A stretch of 64,000 nt of DNA, taken from Ceratorhiza oryzae-sativae. Taxonomy: Eukaryota; Basidiomycota; Agaricomycetes; Cantharellales; Ceratobasidiaceae. A model generated the notes under the pieces. That model was not told where the DNA came from, searched no databases, and saw only the letters and a list, made by a program, of their open reading frames with translations. The translations under genes and the position numbers were made by a program. Within the stretch, counting starts at the first letter, position 1; each line of letters starts with the position of its first letter. Below are positions 23,365-36,000 of this stretch, piece by piece. Location: positions 930,001 through 994,000 of the forward strand of contig JARWMV010000234.1 in assembly GCA_030998015.1 (NCBI GenBank), written 5' to 3'.

Positions 23365-24955
23365 CTAAGCACCACTTGGCGCCTCAGCATCCTCAGCAGG
23401 AAGCCTAATTGCGCCGCCCCCAATCCCACCCCGAATGTCCTCTGACAATGTGTATACGCTCCTTGCCACAGCAAACAACGAGAGGATTCCAAGTGCTAGC
23501 GCAGCCCACTTGACCGATGCACTATGAACCAACACTCAGATCCAATATTCAAGTTGCATCAATTGATAGCCCACTCACAGGACCTGGTTGGCGAAAATAG
23601 CAAAAATTCCCCATGTGATCGCAATGTTCCCCGGAACGTTCCCTCCGGGGGTGAGGAACGCATGGCTATGAGCTGTTCCAGCGAGCAGCGCACTAAAGGA
23701 AACAAACGTGAGAGGCACTTTAGCGGGAGATGAGATGTAACGAGAACGATAGAGCATACAGGATCCAAATGGCCAAGATCTGGGTGCCGACACCAGAGTG
23801 AACTGCGTTGGGCGCAAAGGCAGCAAACGTCGATACCGCCAAGATAACTAAAGATGTTGTTCTAGTGCCGTTCAAATATACGGTAGAGTAAAAATACTCA
23901 CACAGCGCCCAGCCATCGTAAAGAGCAAACGGTACCTTGATCAAACGAGTTGTTGTCTCAGTGGCCTTCGCATATGCCGACTATCGTTCATCAAAGACTC
24001 ACATAAACAAATACTAGACGATCACCGCAGTCAAGTCGTGCCAACCAACAGGCAATAGAGTGGACATAACATACCTTCGTCGCGCCAGTCGAATCCTGCG
24101 ACTGCTCGGAACTCCCTCTGCAACAAAGAACATTACAAAAAAGCGGTCAAAAGGTAACGCTTCAAGCATGGTCAAAATATGTGCGTACCTTGACAGTAAG
24201 ATACGCATGTGTTGCCAAAAGCGAAACGACAAGAGACGCAAACCACGCCAACACATACCACTGCCGAACCCAACACGCCGTCCATACGATCGAGCTCAGC
24301 ATCAATGCGGACCATCGCCTAGTAACCCGAACCAGGGTCAGATAGTGATATGATTGGCGCACACGGATACGTCTGCCCGGAAACACAGGCGAGATAGGAT
24401 GGAAGCACAACTCACCACTTCAGCCCGCGAATGACGATCTCCTTCCCGCGCTCAGTGAATTGGACGAAGGCGGCTGCGCCGGCAAACAACAGATGAACAA
24501 CGAACAGGATGACAAAGGCCCAAGGTGCAGGCGTCAGAAGCGTGCGACGGCCAATGCCGAACCCATAGCGCGGGTAGGGAACTGGGTCACTAGAGGTGGG
24601 GCCTCGCAATCCCAGCGAGAGGGTAAAGACGAAAAACTATGCAAATTGTTATGCCATCACGCTTCAAATTGCACTTGAGGTGCACGTACGTTTTCTGCAG
24701 TGAACCACAAGAAGCAAAGTAGGTTGAAAAGCTAGTTTGGACACGGTTAGCCACCCGAAAACGCGATATGATACCGATAGCATCACCTGATAAGTCAAGT
24801 ATTCTGATAAGGCCTAAGGTACGACAATCAGCATAATACCAAGCGGGGCCCGAGTCGCTGCTCAAGGGCTCACCATTATGAACGACTTGATCGATGGTGG
24901 TTGTGCAAGTCGAGGGAACAACTGCGCCGGCTGGCGTCATGATGTCACGGGGCAT
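23365..24955 (-). CDS. Multi-pass membrane protein, unknown function
   Basis: Seven or more short exons encode an integral membrane protein of roughly 330 residues. Segments in order are MPRDIMTPAGAVVPST (start 24955), LFNLLCFLWFTAENVFVF, APWAFVILFVVHLLFAGAAA, LMLSSIVWTACWVRQWYVLA with WFASLVVSLLATHAYL, VPFALYDGWALYLNGTRTTS, LVILAVSTFAAFAPN, FLTPGGNVPGNIAITWGIFA and ASVKWAALALGILSLFAVA. The acidic C-terminus is RLPAEDAEAPSGA with stop at 23365. That makes about eight hydrophobic spans with Trp-rich helices. I recognise no transporter signature; similar Trp-rich fungal membrane proteins are uncharacterised. Splice phases at the last two junctions were checked and fit; some middle exons (24000-24160) remain approximate. 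Confidence 0.6.
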
Positions 24956-25264
24956 GGAGTTCTTCAGGTCACGCCTGCTAGCCCCTGGAGCTATATCACA
25001 CCAATTTCTTCAACAGGAAGATTGGATTTATCCAGCAAACGAGTATGATGGAGCCATATATAAATACAATGCAGGAGAGCCATACAAAAAAGCAAAGAGT
25101 GGGAAACGTCGAAAAGCGTGCGATGTACAAACTATGGAAACACAGCGATGAGTGGCAAGTATGCAGATGATGGGGCAGATCCAAGGGTTGGAAGAGAATG
25201 GATGATAGGGGGGTAGCATAAATCATATGGGTCCTTGATTTCAGTGATTGATCAGTTCAATGAT
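24956..25264. other. Intergenic
   Basis: Promoter side of the membrane-protein gene and 3' flank of the DUF7330 gene. Nothing else seen. Confidence 0.5.
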
Positions 25265-26178
25265 TTAATTCTTGCACTTGACGGTAGGCGGCAGGGCGCG
25301 ACCAAAGCCGATTGCTGTCTTGAGATGGTCCCACATCCCACCAAATACAGGGGGGTGTTCACCGGCGACCAAGAAATGAATCCGGCCCCTTGGAGTGCTG
25401 ATTTTGATTCCATCGCAGTCTAATAACGCCAAAGTTAGCCAAACGGAGTAATAAACCCCAAATTAAGGGGTGATCCGGGCAAGAGTGAAGGGCCTCACCC
25501 TTTGGGATCTCATCACAGCACATGGGTCGGTCTGAGTAAATCACTTCCATCGTGTTGTCGCAGTCGACATCGCCCCCACACCCCACGGGGGCGCTAGTCA
25601 TGGTAACACCGCGGAGACCAGCCGCTAGCGTCGAAAAGGTAGCCAAGTGCTTTGATCGGTACATCTGGCAATTAGTTAGCACCATGTTAGCTTCGGTTTG
25701 AACAGCTTGCTAGAGGAAGGTGAGGTTGAGAGAAACATGGGGAAACTCACAATCACGCCGTGGAAGTCGCCAGGCAGATAGACGGTCACATTGCCAGAAT
25801 TGGAGTGGGCCTTGAGGTCAAACCGAGAGTTTTCCGTCCTGGTCTGGCGAATTCAGTTCCTAGTCAGTCTCAATTGGAGGTGACATGGATCTGAATGGGA
25901 CGCACGAGTTTGACAGTGATTGGTCCGGTCGTGGTTTCAATATCCACGTTGGGGCGGCCGTCACGGGCGTAACTGGCGACAACGACGTGGGCGTCGACAG
26001 CACCCTTCTCGGCATGTAGCTTGAGGTTGCTTGCCATCGGTACTCCTTCAGATTCGTCGGACCACGCAGAGCGGGAGCCGACACGCCAGAGGCCCATGAT
26101 AGGTCTGGCCTCGTTTGCACCCACCACGACGTCCTTCTCCTCATAGGCAGGAACGCTAAGTCCAGGAGGGGTGACCAT
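25265..26178 (-). CDS. DUF7330-type protein no. 2
   Basis: Four exons, about 210 residues, no frame breaks seen. The start is MVTPPGLSVPAYEEKD at 26178. The core begins PIMGLWRVGSRSAW, then LKLHAEKGAVDAHVVVAS and NVDIETTTGPITVKL, splicing in phase to TRTENSRFDLKAHSNSGNVT and VYLPGDFHGVI. Next come KHLATFSTLAAGLRGVTMTS and MEVIYSDRPMCCDEIPKGDC. The last exon is GIKISTPRGRIHFLVAGEHP then VFGGMWDHLKT. The layout matches paralogues 1 and 3 (GxW/Sx(I/V)D start, RFxL...GxVxVxLPxDFxG middle). Here there is an extra Cys pair (MCCDE). A TATA-like run lies at about 26351-26358. Function unknown; the regular beta pattern suggests a beta-solenoid, by inference only. Confidence 0.7.
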
Positions 26179-26350
26179 ATTCGACTGCGGAAGGGTGTCA
26201 GTGAGCGCGCCTCGTCTGCCCAGGCTCGTGACGTACAGGACGACGAAGAGACATCTTGCCAAAGAGTAATGCGTGAGCACGAGGCGGACGAGAGGTCGAA
26301 TAGGAGGGGGGAGCCTCGGATGATGGCGGGTCCATGGTGGACAGGAGGAA

Positions 26351-26358
26351 GAATATAT
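26351..26358 (-). promoter_or_regulatory. TATA-like element upstream of DUF7330 no. 2
   Basis: TATATATA run about 175 bp upstream of the predicted start codon. A plausible core promoter element, but such runs also occur by chance. Confidence 0.3.
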
Positions 26359-26906
26359 ATACCCCTGTCGGGAGACACTTGACTCGATGTGGACAGGCAA
26401 GGGATATTAGCGTGATCTAACTGAAATCAGCCCATGAGAGAACAATAGTGATTTGGCCCTTGCGGATAGCGCCCATCGCGCCGGTGAGCCAGGCTCCAGG
26501 ACCCTGAAACGCGTCGCGGTCGCTATGATCCGGCGCGGTGTGTTTGGCCTCCGTGCTTCGGTACATATGAGATGTGACAGCGACGGCTGCGCAGGTCTCG
26601 GCCTTGACTCACCGCTTGACTCGGTCGCCAGCGGAGGTGTTAATGGCCCGTCATTCGACTACTTCCCCGACATCTGTCGTTATCCCCGCCATGAGCGCGC
26701 GCTGGTTCTCACCCCAGCGTGCCGCGGGAAGCGAGTCCTCAGCCTCAAACGCGGTCGGCGCATACAGCAACCCTGCATTCGCTTGTCCCCCGCACGTATC
26801 AGAAAGGCGGTTCTTGCACCATGTCCTATGATACAGCGATACGTACAACCGACCAGACGTCAACGACTACAGCCTCACCCCGAACAATACCCGAACGAAA
26901 CGAAAC

Positions 26907-27722
26907 TCAATGCTTCATGAACATAGCCATGACTTTGGCTACTATTGGATTCGAGTGCCACCGTGGCTCTCCGTCGACGATAATCCGTACTGTCCGCCCA
27001 GCTCTGACTTCAATCGCATCGCTGGCACGCAGTGTCCCATCCCTCTCCACCGATATGTGTCGCATTCCGCGAATCGTGACCGTCTCGCTCCCCCCGCCTT
27101 CGGGGGCGCTACTCCGCTTGTTCGATTTCCCGGAGCTCCTTGACGTTTGTCGGTTAAGCCAGTTTTGTGGTCTGGTCGACACCGCCGCCCCCAGTCTTAC
27201 CAGTCGAAAAGCGCGGGCCGAAAACGTGGTCCGCTCTCCGTGTGTAACTGTCCCAACGAAATCGGACGGTAAAACAACCGTCACGCAGCCGGTGTCTGAG
27301 CTAACTGTAAGCCGAAACCGGCGCCCCGTATCCCTCGTCTGTAAGCAGCACGCCTTAGAACCACCCTGGTGGGGAAACGCCATGTCGCGTTACAAAACGG
27401 GATGACTTACGACGGCGACCCGTATGTTTCCATGCCGGCTTTGAACGTCCAAGTTGGCCCTGTCAACTCCCTCGTCTGCAATTTCACGACCGATGATCGA
27501 AAACGACGCGCGAATGTGCCCACGTTCGGTTTGGAGGTGGACATCCGTCGGCCCGACGTTGGTGTCCCGGTGGTCCCGGAGCACGTGCGGGCTCGCGTGC
27601 GAGAGCCACGGACTGGTGCCCCGGGTGAACCGGGTGTCAATCGACCAAGAGCCTATGAGTGGCGTATCGCCAGTCTGAATGATCGACAGTGGCCTCGGCG
27701 GCTGCACGTCAAGTTTCCGAGA
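26907..27722 (-). CDS. DUF7330-type protein no. 3, 5' exons unresolved
   Basis: Two well-supported exons, 27411-27722 and 26907-27338. The first reads SRKLDVQPPRPLSIIQTGDT, then PLIGSWSIDTRF, VHLQTERGHIRASFSI and LDVQSRHGNIRVAV. It splices in phase to TRDTGRRFRLTVSSDTGCVT and VVLPSDFVGTV. The tail has GGGSETVTIRGMRHISVERD, AGRTVRIIVDGEP and ends VMAMFMKH. All core signatures of paralogues 1 and 2 are present. A longer linker rich in Ser/Arg (NRQTSRSSGKSNKRSS) replaces the Cys-containing loop of no. 2. The N-terminal exons should lie at 27730-28100 but none was convincing. It lies divergently from Pdx1. Confidence 0.62.
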
Positions 27723-28511
27723 CTAGGAATGGGTTTCAGACCGGCTGGAGACACGGCCCCGCAGATAACATATACGTACGCTAGCGTTCCGGGCCGGCAT
27801 GATTCTGAAAAAAAAGTCGCTGAGGGTGGCCGGCACCTAGCTGAAATATCTGTCAAAAGCCCGGCGTGCAGACAAAACACCCCCGGTGTCTGAGCTCGGA
27901 ATGTGGCTGATACAGTGGCGAGGCTTGCGAATGAATTCCTGGGCGCTCGCCAAACGTTGCAGCCACCCGTCGTAGCAGGTCGTCAAGGAGCGTAGGGAGG
28001 AGAAAGAGGAAAAAGCGGCGGTCGCGACAGCATCCGTTCGCATCCGAGTATTTATGCCCCACGGGTATAGCATAGGCACACCGCCGCTCGGGAAGTGTGT
28101 ACGAGGCGGGGCGGGGGACTCGCACTCCTTTGTTCGTCGAGGAATTCATTTCGGCGAACCGCGAACCAAGGGCAGGTGTTGTGACCAATCGATTGAACGG
28201 ACATGGGTAGACCGCCCCCACCGCCCGGGCTCGCATCCGTTCCCGAGCACACAGCACACTGCGCTGGGCGATACATGCCCATCGCAGGCCTCGACAGGGG
28301 GATCCGCCCTTGTTTCAGATGCTAAATGCCCACGCGAGATGGACGGAGCGCCATGTAGATAACGCGTAGAAGACACTCGTTCCATTTTCCAACCACGTCC
28401 GAATACGAGCCCCCATCCGAGGGGCGGATAGTGTTGGGGGCCGACCGCACAATTAGGCGCCTCTGTGGCGGTGCAAAGTTTGGATGGGGTCTCACGCTCG
28501 TCTCGACCACC
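27723..28511. other. Divergent region with unresolved DUF7330 no. 3 first exons
   Basis: GC-rich stretch between DUF7330 no. 3 and Pdx1. Candidate small exons exist (a donor GTACGT at about 27775 on the minus strand) but none joins with confidence. It must also contain the Pdx1 promoter. Confidence 0.4.
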
Positions 28512-29662
28512 ATGCATACTGTCAGGAGGGCGGCGATCCACGCCAGAGGGCTAAGAGGTGAGCGACCGATTCGGCGCTGGGTGAAATAAACTAAGCTGCA
28601 ATCCAGCCTTTCACGCCTCCGTCAGGCGCGATGCAGTTTCAAACTTTCTTTTCCCGGCCATGTCGCCGACGATGACGGAAGGCGGGATCGCCTCGTGGAA
28701 GAAAAAGGAGGGCGAGGCGTTCGAGGCAGGGGACATCCTTTTAGAAATTGTAGGCCTCGATGCGGATAACACTTGGTCCGGACTATTGAGCTGATCGAGG
28801 GTCAAGGAAACCGACAAAGCGACAATGGACGTCGAAGCTCAAGATGGTGGCGTTGTCGGGAAAATAATTGTGAGTCTGTCGCGTGAATGCTACATATTTG
28901 TCACTATCGTATTGAAAACATGTCCAGGTTGGTGATGGCGCCAAAAACGTCTCGGTTGGGACACTCATTGCGTTGCTCGCGGAAGAGGGCGATGATATCT
29001 CCAATCTGCAACCCCCTCCCGAATCAGAGGCCAAGCCCTCGTCCCAGTCCAAGAAAGACGAATCGGGCTCCACCTCCTCCTATGGCTCATCTAGCTCTTC
29101 CACCTCCTCTGCGCTATCAACTCCCCAATCCCAACAAGCCAGTAACATCCATCACGATCTCCCCAAAGGGCCGATCTTTCCCTCGGTTATGCGTCTGCTC
29201 GCGGAGCACAACATCCCCGCGAAAGACGCGAAAAAGATCAAGGGAACTGGTGTGCGGGGCATGCTCACCAAGGGGGATGTCCTTGCGCATCTTGGTCTAG
29301 CGAGCACGCCAACCGGAACGTTCAAACTCACGATTCCAAAAGACACGCCCGCTGCGGCCGGAAAGGGTGCTTCTAAAGCCGAGGCTGCCAAGAAGGTGTG
29401 CATTTCGCTCGCTCCGAGACCGGAAGATATACTGACACCCGATCCATAGGTCGAACCGCTCGACGCAGCTGGACTCAGGCGGGCCATCATCGAAGGGTTG
29501 ATGGCCAGGTCTGAAAAGGCTCGCGCAGCACCAAAGCCCGCACCGGCGACCTTCGACTCCATCATTGATGACTACTTGCCGCCCAAACCTGCTGGTGTCA
29601 AACTGCCAGTTCTTCCTCCAGCAACACCAGCTCGACACGGCTACTTTGACGGACTAATATAG
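28512..29662 (+). CDS. PDX1: Pyruvate dehydrogenase complex protein X (E3-binding protein)
   Basis: Pdx1 docks the E3 dihydrolipoamide dehydrogenase to the mitochondrial pyruvate dehydrogenase core. Exon 1 (MHTVRRAAIHARGLR) splices in phase to AFHASVRRDAVSNFLFPA: a typical Arg-rich mitochondrial presequence. The lipoyl domain follows: MSPTMTEGGIASWKKKEGEA, then ILLEIETDKATMDVEAQDGG, with the lipoylated Lys at residue 67. A Ser-rich linker leads to the peripheral-subunit-binding domain, SVMRLLAEHNIPAKDAKKIK then GTGVRGMLTKGDVLAHLGLA. The end is a short tail (DSIIDDYLPPKPAG, then GYFDGLI). There is no acyltransferase domain with its HxxxD motif, which separates Pdx1 from E2. All introns are GT-AG and in phase; no frame break. 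Confidence 0.92.
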
Positions 29663-29750
29663 GTTGGCATTATGGTATTCATGATATTTTACATTAGATA
29701 TACATAGGGTTCATGCTTCATCTACGAGTGCCAGGCACTGTTCGAATTCG

Positions 29751-31173
29751 TTAGGATGAGACGAGGAGCGTGCAACAAATGTGACCCGCCTTGAACTCGA
29801 CTAGGGCTCCTTGGCTAGCCGGCATCATGAACTGAAGGCTCAGCAGCCCATCTCCGTCGATGCGTAGAGACGTTTTCAGAGATCCCTGGAGCGCCCGAAG
29901 TGCTCGTGCAATGTGGCTAAATCGGTAACTGATGCACCATGGCTTGAACAAGCAGCATCGCGCCGTTCCAACCTACTCACCTGAAAGATACGCGCTCGAC
30001 GCATTCAAAAAGTTCAAGAACTTCTCGGTCGTTTGGATAGTCCATCTACGACAGGATTTGGAGAGGTTGTCTATGGCACTAGGGTAAACATACTTCGGTA
30101 CTACCAAACGAGCCAACAGCGTGTATGCGGAGTGGTGGTTCGCGCCTGTTCGTGCCACTTGGTGTACAAATGATGCTCAGGGTATCACAAGAGGGATCTA
30201 TTTCGGAGAGAGCTTCACGGAGCCACAGCGACTAGAGTGATTCATAAGTTTGAGCGTAGAATCCTCGACAGAGTGCACACACCTTCATAATTAGCTTCAC
30301 AACCCTGTACATCCCAAGTAAGTACCGCCCAGGTGAACCCAAGGAGATCACGTACTTTTCGTCGTCGTCGAATGGAAGCTCAATATTAGGTTCGGGTTCG
30401 AGTGTGGTAACTTCACATGTAGTTTTAGGACCGTGTGCATCCTCCGCCCTACCGGTCCTCAGTGGGCGCGGTTCAAAGAAAACATGACATCACACTTACA
30501 GTAAAAGCGTTAATGGGTATCCCTCTCCCTGGTAGCTCATCCTCAACGCCGTTGCTCTGCTGGACACAAAATAATTGTCCAGCCTGTTCACATTAAGGTC
30601 GACAGTATCCCGGCCTCTTCCCTTCCCCTTCCCCTTCGCCTTGGCTTCTGCGTTGCGCCCCACCTCCGGCTTTTGTCATCAGGTTTCCACCGGCTGTTCC
30701 GAAGATGTTGAGACATTCAAGCAAGACGTCAAGCTGGATTTCGAATATAGCCGCTGGCGTCGTGTCCGAGTCCTGTGAAGCGGTTGGAGGAGGATTGAAC
30801 GTAGCTAGAGAATATTGTATACGGTATGTAGGCGTTCGCTATGCAATGCATGTCGTAAGTGGCATGATTTAGGTTAGACAAGGCAATAACCCACCAATAA
30901 GAGAGCGAGCTTCTTCAACCGTGACGGTTAGTCCTGCTTCTGATATGGTCATGGTTGCTCGCTATACTAGGATGGGTTTAGGTGAAGTTTACATATTGGC
31001 GAAAGGCGCAAAACGTACGTTTACAAAAGCGACACCACGAATCATGCTGGCGAGGTGGCGGACGTCATTCACAGAGGCTTGCAGAACCTATTATCCAAAA
31101 TTTATATAAATATTATATGAATTACGATTCAACTTGCCTCTGGCGCCGGTACTGGCGCATTTTGCTGAGACAT
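29751..31173 (-). CDS. RAD1: DNA damage checkpoint clamp subunit Rad1 (9-1-1)
   Basis: Rad1 is one subunit of the Rad9-Rad1-Hus1 ring loaded at damaged DNA to activate the checkpoint. The start MSQQNAPVPAPEA at 31173 continues into SVNDVRHLASMIRGVAFVN. Next exon: RATVTISEAGLTVTVEEARS, the classic first strand pair. Then TFNPPPTASQDSDTTPAAIF with EIQLDVLLECLNIFGTAGG, the inter-domain part. The C-terminal PCNA-like domain ends with YRFSHIARALRALQGSLKTS, then LRIDGDGLLSLQFMMPAS and FKAGHICCTLLVSSS. This tail (KTSLR...GLLSLQF) is diagnostic. At least seven exons; the ones between 29960 and 30560 are approximate. The residue after the last exon is a clear stop at 29751. High confidence in family. 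Confidence 0.85.
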
Positions 31174-33010
31174 GATGGGTAGAGCGGTGGTGGCGGTTAA
31201 CTTGAAGCCTGAAATCAGTTGGCAATTCGTCGATCATGCCCGTAAACGAGTGCAAACAATACTTTTACTGGTGATATGCACATCAGCTATAGTCCCACCA
31301 CGGTAAGTCTCGTCTTTCTCACGAAACAAGATTTCTAGTCTAATTAGACGTCAGGAGTAGAATGTGATGCTCTGGAATTTCCTATAAGTGCCAGCAACCT
31401 CCTGCCCCGGCCTCGGCGGTTTTATTGAAGCGTTGGTCAAGACGAAAATGAAGAGGCGGGGGATCGAAAGGGCGATTGGCAGCCAAGGCCAGAACCTAGC
31501 AACGTTTTCGCGAGCATTGGTTTCCTGAAAGAAGTCTCCCTCACTGCCTTGGTTGACCAGAAGTGTTTCTCCCCTCCAGCTGACACCGTAGATCTTCTGG
31601 AAACACGCGCGGCCAGATAACGCCTTTAAGGTGAACAAGCCAGTGTGGACCTCCAGGATGTGCATCCAACTTGGCCAAGTCAAACGGTGATCGATCAAAG
31701 CCCAGAGCACAGAATCCTGAGGCTCGGGCATGCAGCTGGCGTGCGCTTTGGACAGAAAGACCCATGGGTGACGTATTTGCGCCACAGATCCTCTTACACA
31801 GGCATGGATGAATTGAAGTGAGAAGAGTGTAACGATCCCAACGTGTACTCGTTATGGGCAGGAGTCTAGCCTTTGCCTAGCCCAGTTCGTGTCATGAGTA
31901 TTTAGGACGTAGGGTACTTTTATTGTAGCTGTTCTTGTTCCAAAATTCAAAGACGCCCCAAAAAACTTAGGGCTCTTGGCGGGCTTGATCAACAACCTAG
32001 GTAGTCGGCAATACGGTCAATCGAGAAGGGGTTAGAGTTCAGGTATACTTCGTCGTAAGGACGTCGTCGAACAAACAACTTCCGGGGAGAAAGAAAAGAC
32101 AGCGCATATATCTCGGATCGGGATGAAGTTAAGGCGGCTTGGCGATACAGAATGAGTACAAGAGGCTCTCCACGAAAGCGCGATGCTGGGGGGAGGTTGC
32201 TGGTTGCGTGAAGGGCGAGCCGCTTTTTCAAAAAATAAAAATAAAAATGGGAGGCTCTGATAAATAACGAAGGATGAGCGAAAGGGTAGAAGGTGTGCGA
32301 GAGCGAGTGGGATTTGAGAATGTAAAGAGGGATGTATTGATACCTTTTTGCCGTGTCTGCGCTGATTTCCCTTTCGATATCGCCTGACGAATTCGCACGA
32401 CCTGGGCATGTTATGGTTCAAAAGCATTCATCGGAGCGAGATATTATTGGTGTTCAAAGTGTTCTGTACTTGTACTGGGTGAGCAGTAGTCATTCCTGCG
32501 TCATTTGGTCACTCGTTTTCCCAAATGCATTGATATATCCACCGGCTTCTGGGCAGGTTACGTAACCCCAGTTAGCCGAGGTAGTGAGGCTGGTCCTTTG
32601 GAACGTAGGTCATGTCGAGATATTGGTCGATTCGCCCAATTGCCATATATTAATTCCTCGTACACATCTACATTTCCTTGTAACTTAGATCCAAAATAGC
32701 ATCCATGGTCTTCATCTCGGTTCCTTACGCCGTGGTTCCATCGAGCTTATTGAGGCTTTAGGACGACTGAGAGCGATCGGATAACAAAAGATAATCTGCT
32801 AGGAATTACTTGGGCTTAGAAGCAGCGGTTTAGTGGACCAACGATGAAGTGAAGCTGGGGTTTTTGTCTGTATTTATATGCACTACGAGCACTATCCAAG
32901 GTGATAATAGGCGTTTAAGCGGCGGGGGCATCATGTAAGCGCCAGTCTGAATAATCGGGAAGGCTAATTCCAGGCTCAGTCCGCGTCAGCCTTCTCATTC
33001 CACCTCCATC
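31174..33010. other. Gene-poor stretch
   Basis: About 1.8 kb between Rad1 and the HECT ligase start. A 144-codon minus-strand frame at 31351-31785 has some order (VLWALIDHRLTWPSWMHILE, FWPWLPIALSIPRLFIFVL) but no splice support or known family, so I do not call it a gene. The 3' part must hold the HECT ligase promoter; a TATA-like TATTTATATG lies near 32871. Confidence 0.4.
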
Positions 33011-36000
33011 ATGTACAACTTTAGCGGTCCAGGGCGAACACGGCAGATTAACCTGTCGGGAACAAGTGCGAGCCAGTCGTCTGAAGCACTGTTGAGACAA
33101 GCTAGGGCGAAGCGAGAGGCGCGGGAGGAGGAGCAGAAGCGCCACGATAGTCAGCTTCGGATCGCGCGGTGGTATCGTTCGCTGAGGGCTGCTCGGGCAG
33201 TCCGAGAGCAGTATGGACATATGTTCGACGCTGGACCAGGGTCTTTTGCTGGACTATTTGACTGGACACGGTGTTTGCTCGTTGCAGGAACCAGGGGACA
33301 CCTAGGCGAGGCGCGACTGGGGGTTTGGTCTGCTGCACTTGTCTCGGAGCCACAAGGTACGTTCACCTCCAACACATCGTCTGCAGCTTATTCATATCCT
33401 GGCAGCGCTCTACGCACCGTTTTCTACCCGAGATGCGACTCGCTGGCTCGACATGCTTTGCCGCATGTCGGTTCGCCTGCTCCAGGCGATCTCGGCTTGT
33501 CCTCATTCGGCCCATACCCTCAACCACCTTACCGTTCTTCAGAATTTGCTCATCCCCCAGCGAATGCCCAAGAGCCTCACCCAGGCGACTACCCAAGACA
33601 TTGCTCGAAGCGTGGTGACCACGCTCATCCCGGCCAAGACTTGCATCTATCCTTATTTGAACCATGCTATCCTTTCAGTGGTATGTATCGTGCCTTTTAC
33701 AGGTTGCTGCACTGCATTCATGATTGGCTGTAGGACCTCAAGGACAAATCCTCACCGATACTTCCGCCACTTATCGAACTCGCGCTCGCACCCATATCTC
33801 TCCTTACCATTATAGGTTCAAACACGGGTATAGTATACCAAGAAGTCCTCGAGCGCTTCTTCTCGAGCATCCTTGCTATCCCCCTTCTGCCGTATCGCTT
33901 GCCTCTGTCTACAGTCACGCGCATCTCTACCCGCTTCCCATTCTCCCATATCGGACGCCTCGATCTATACTCTCTCGTCCGTAAACTCGAGTCGGGTGAC
34001 CCGACAGGAGGGAGTGCAGATGAGGCCAAGGCAGAGCTCATTGCCAACCTATTCACCTTCCTTCCGCCCCCACTCCTCGCGAAATTCAAGCCCACAGAAC
34101 GCACGGATTATCTAACACTTCTGGCTGCCTTATTCGATAGTCTTCCCCCGGGCTCACTTGATCCGCCCAAAACAAGCTCGGCTACAAGCGTTATGCTTAA
34201 CGTAGATGACGACTCGGACTCTGATGACGATCTCCCAGCAGCTGTATCTGCCAGCAGCGCAGTAGCGACCCCTTCATCCATTCACCTCACACTCAATCCT
34301 CGTACACGAAAGCGTCTGGAGCAGCTTACGGAGCCACTATACCTCAATGCGCTCCTTGGGTCTTCTGCGACCATCCAAGCAGATCCAGCGGTTTGTCGAT
34401 TCTTCCTGACCTTGTGGAGCGTCTGGACAGCGAGGCGGGACACCACGCTCGCTGCTATCCTATCATTACCTGGAAGCGCAGGCACCGGAAATGGTGCCTA
34501 CACCATCGTCAAGGGGCTTTGGAGAGGGCAGGTTCGGGGTTCTTTGGACATGTTGGGTGACGGCGCATCGGATGGCGTATCCAGGTCGGTTGACCTACTA
34601 GTTGGTAAGCAGGCGACTTTCAATAATGCCTAGACTTGAGTTGAGTTTAATATTCATAGACGAATCAACTTCAAAGCTCTGGCCACCGCTCGTCTTCCTC
34701 ATTGTGCTCTATACACACATGCTCCGTGCCATGTCTGATGACGAGTTCTTCGCCACCCAGGCTACAGTCACATCCGCTCAAACAGTCCAAACACTCAACC
34801 CCCTCTCAACATCTGAGGTTGCACATCTTGGCCGTGCACTTCTTGGAGTAGTGTTTAGGCTGTATCTTCATGATACAGTTATCGCGACGAGGCGTGTCCC
34901 GGGGTTAGGTGCCGTTGGGTTTGGTATGGTGCGCGAGTGGGGCACAGAGCTTTTGCAGGGCGTTTGTCTAAGAGAGTAAGTGTTTCTATGCAGCAGAGTG
35001 ATCTTTCTGATTGAATCCGTATTATTTTAGTTCGCGACGACGGTTCACACCCGAAGGGCACTGGCTCATGGTAGATGCTAGCGATGCACAACAAATCTGT
35101 GCCGCCGCCCTTCTCGAGGACGAATCTGCGAGCGAACCAGATCAATCCTTTAATCCATCCCATCCCTCGACATCTCGAATGCGTAGAGCACAACTTGCAG
35201 CTCTATCACCGCGTTCCAAAATCCTTACACATATCCCGTTCTCGATTCCGTTTGACGTACGCGTGCAAGTGTTCCGTCAGTTCGTCCAAAATGATTGGAA
35301 GAATGTTGTACGGAGATTCCGGCACAACGACAGCTTGAGTCTCCGGACAAGGCAACGTGCTGTCGTTCGACGCGGACGTGTGGCGGAGGATGGGTTTAAA
35401 GCTTTGAGCGGGTTGAGGGAGGAAATGAAATTGCCAGTCGCCATTACGTTTGTGGACCAATGGGGAAATGAAGAGTGGGCACATTCAGTTCAATGGCATC
35501 AAGGGTAGGACTGATGAGATTATGATAGAGCTGGCATCGATGGAGGAGGTGTTTTCAAAGAGTTTTTGACATCGTGAGTTGAATCGGCTCACCAGAAGAG
35601 TTTTCAACCCAACTAAGCAATGATTTAGTCTGGCTAAAGAAACATTTGATTCGAATCACGGCCTCTGGCTGGCAAACAAGCAACAAGAGCTCTATCCGAA
35701 CCCACATCCATATGCCAAAGAATGTACGTCTATCACAATCCCAGCTTTGCCCGTATGTGCTAACCGTGATCGCTTTAAGCCGGTCAACTAGAGTGGTTCC
35801 GTTTCATTGGTCGTGTTCTTGGCAAGGCGCTATACGAGGGAATCTTGGTCGACATCGCGTTCGCACCGTTCTTCCTGGCCAAGGTTTGTCGGCTTGGTGT
35901 TTGTCAGGATCGGATACAGACTGACTACTCTTGCGGGCATCAAGCTCCTTGGTCGACAAAGCTATATCGATGATTTAGCGTCTCTAGACCCAGAGCTATA

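Noticed and set aside
31351..31785. 144-codon minus-strand frame
   Set aside because: No family, no neighbouring exons, low-complexity hydrophobic parts; not enough for a gene call.
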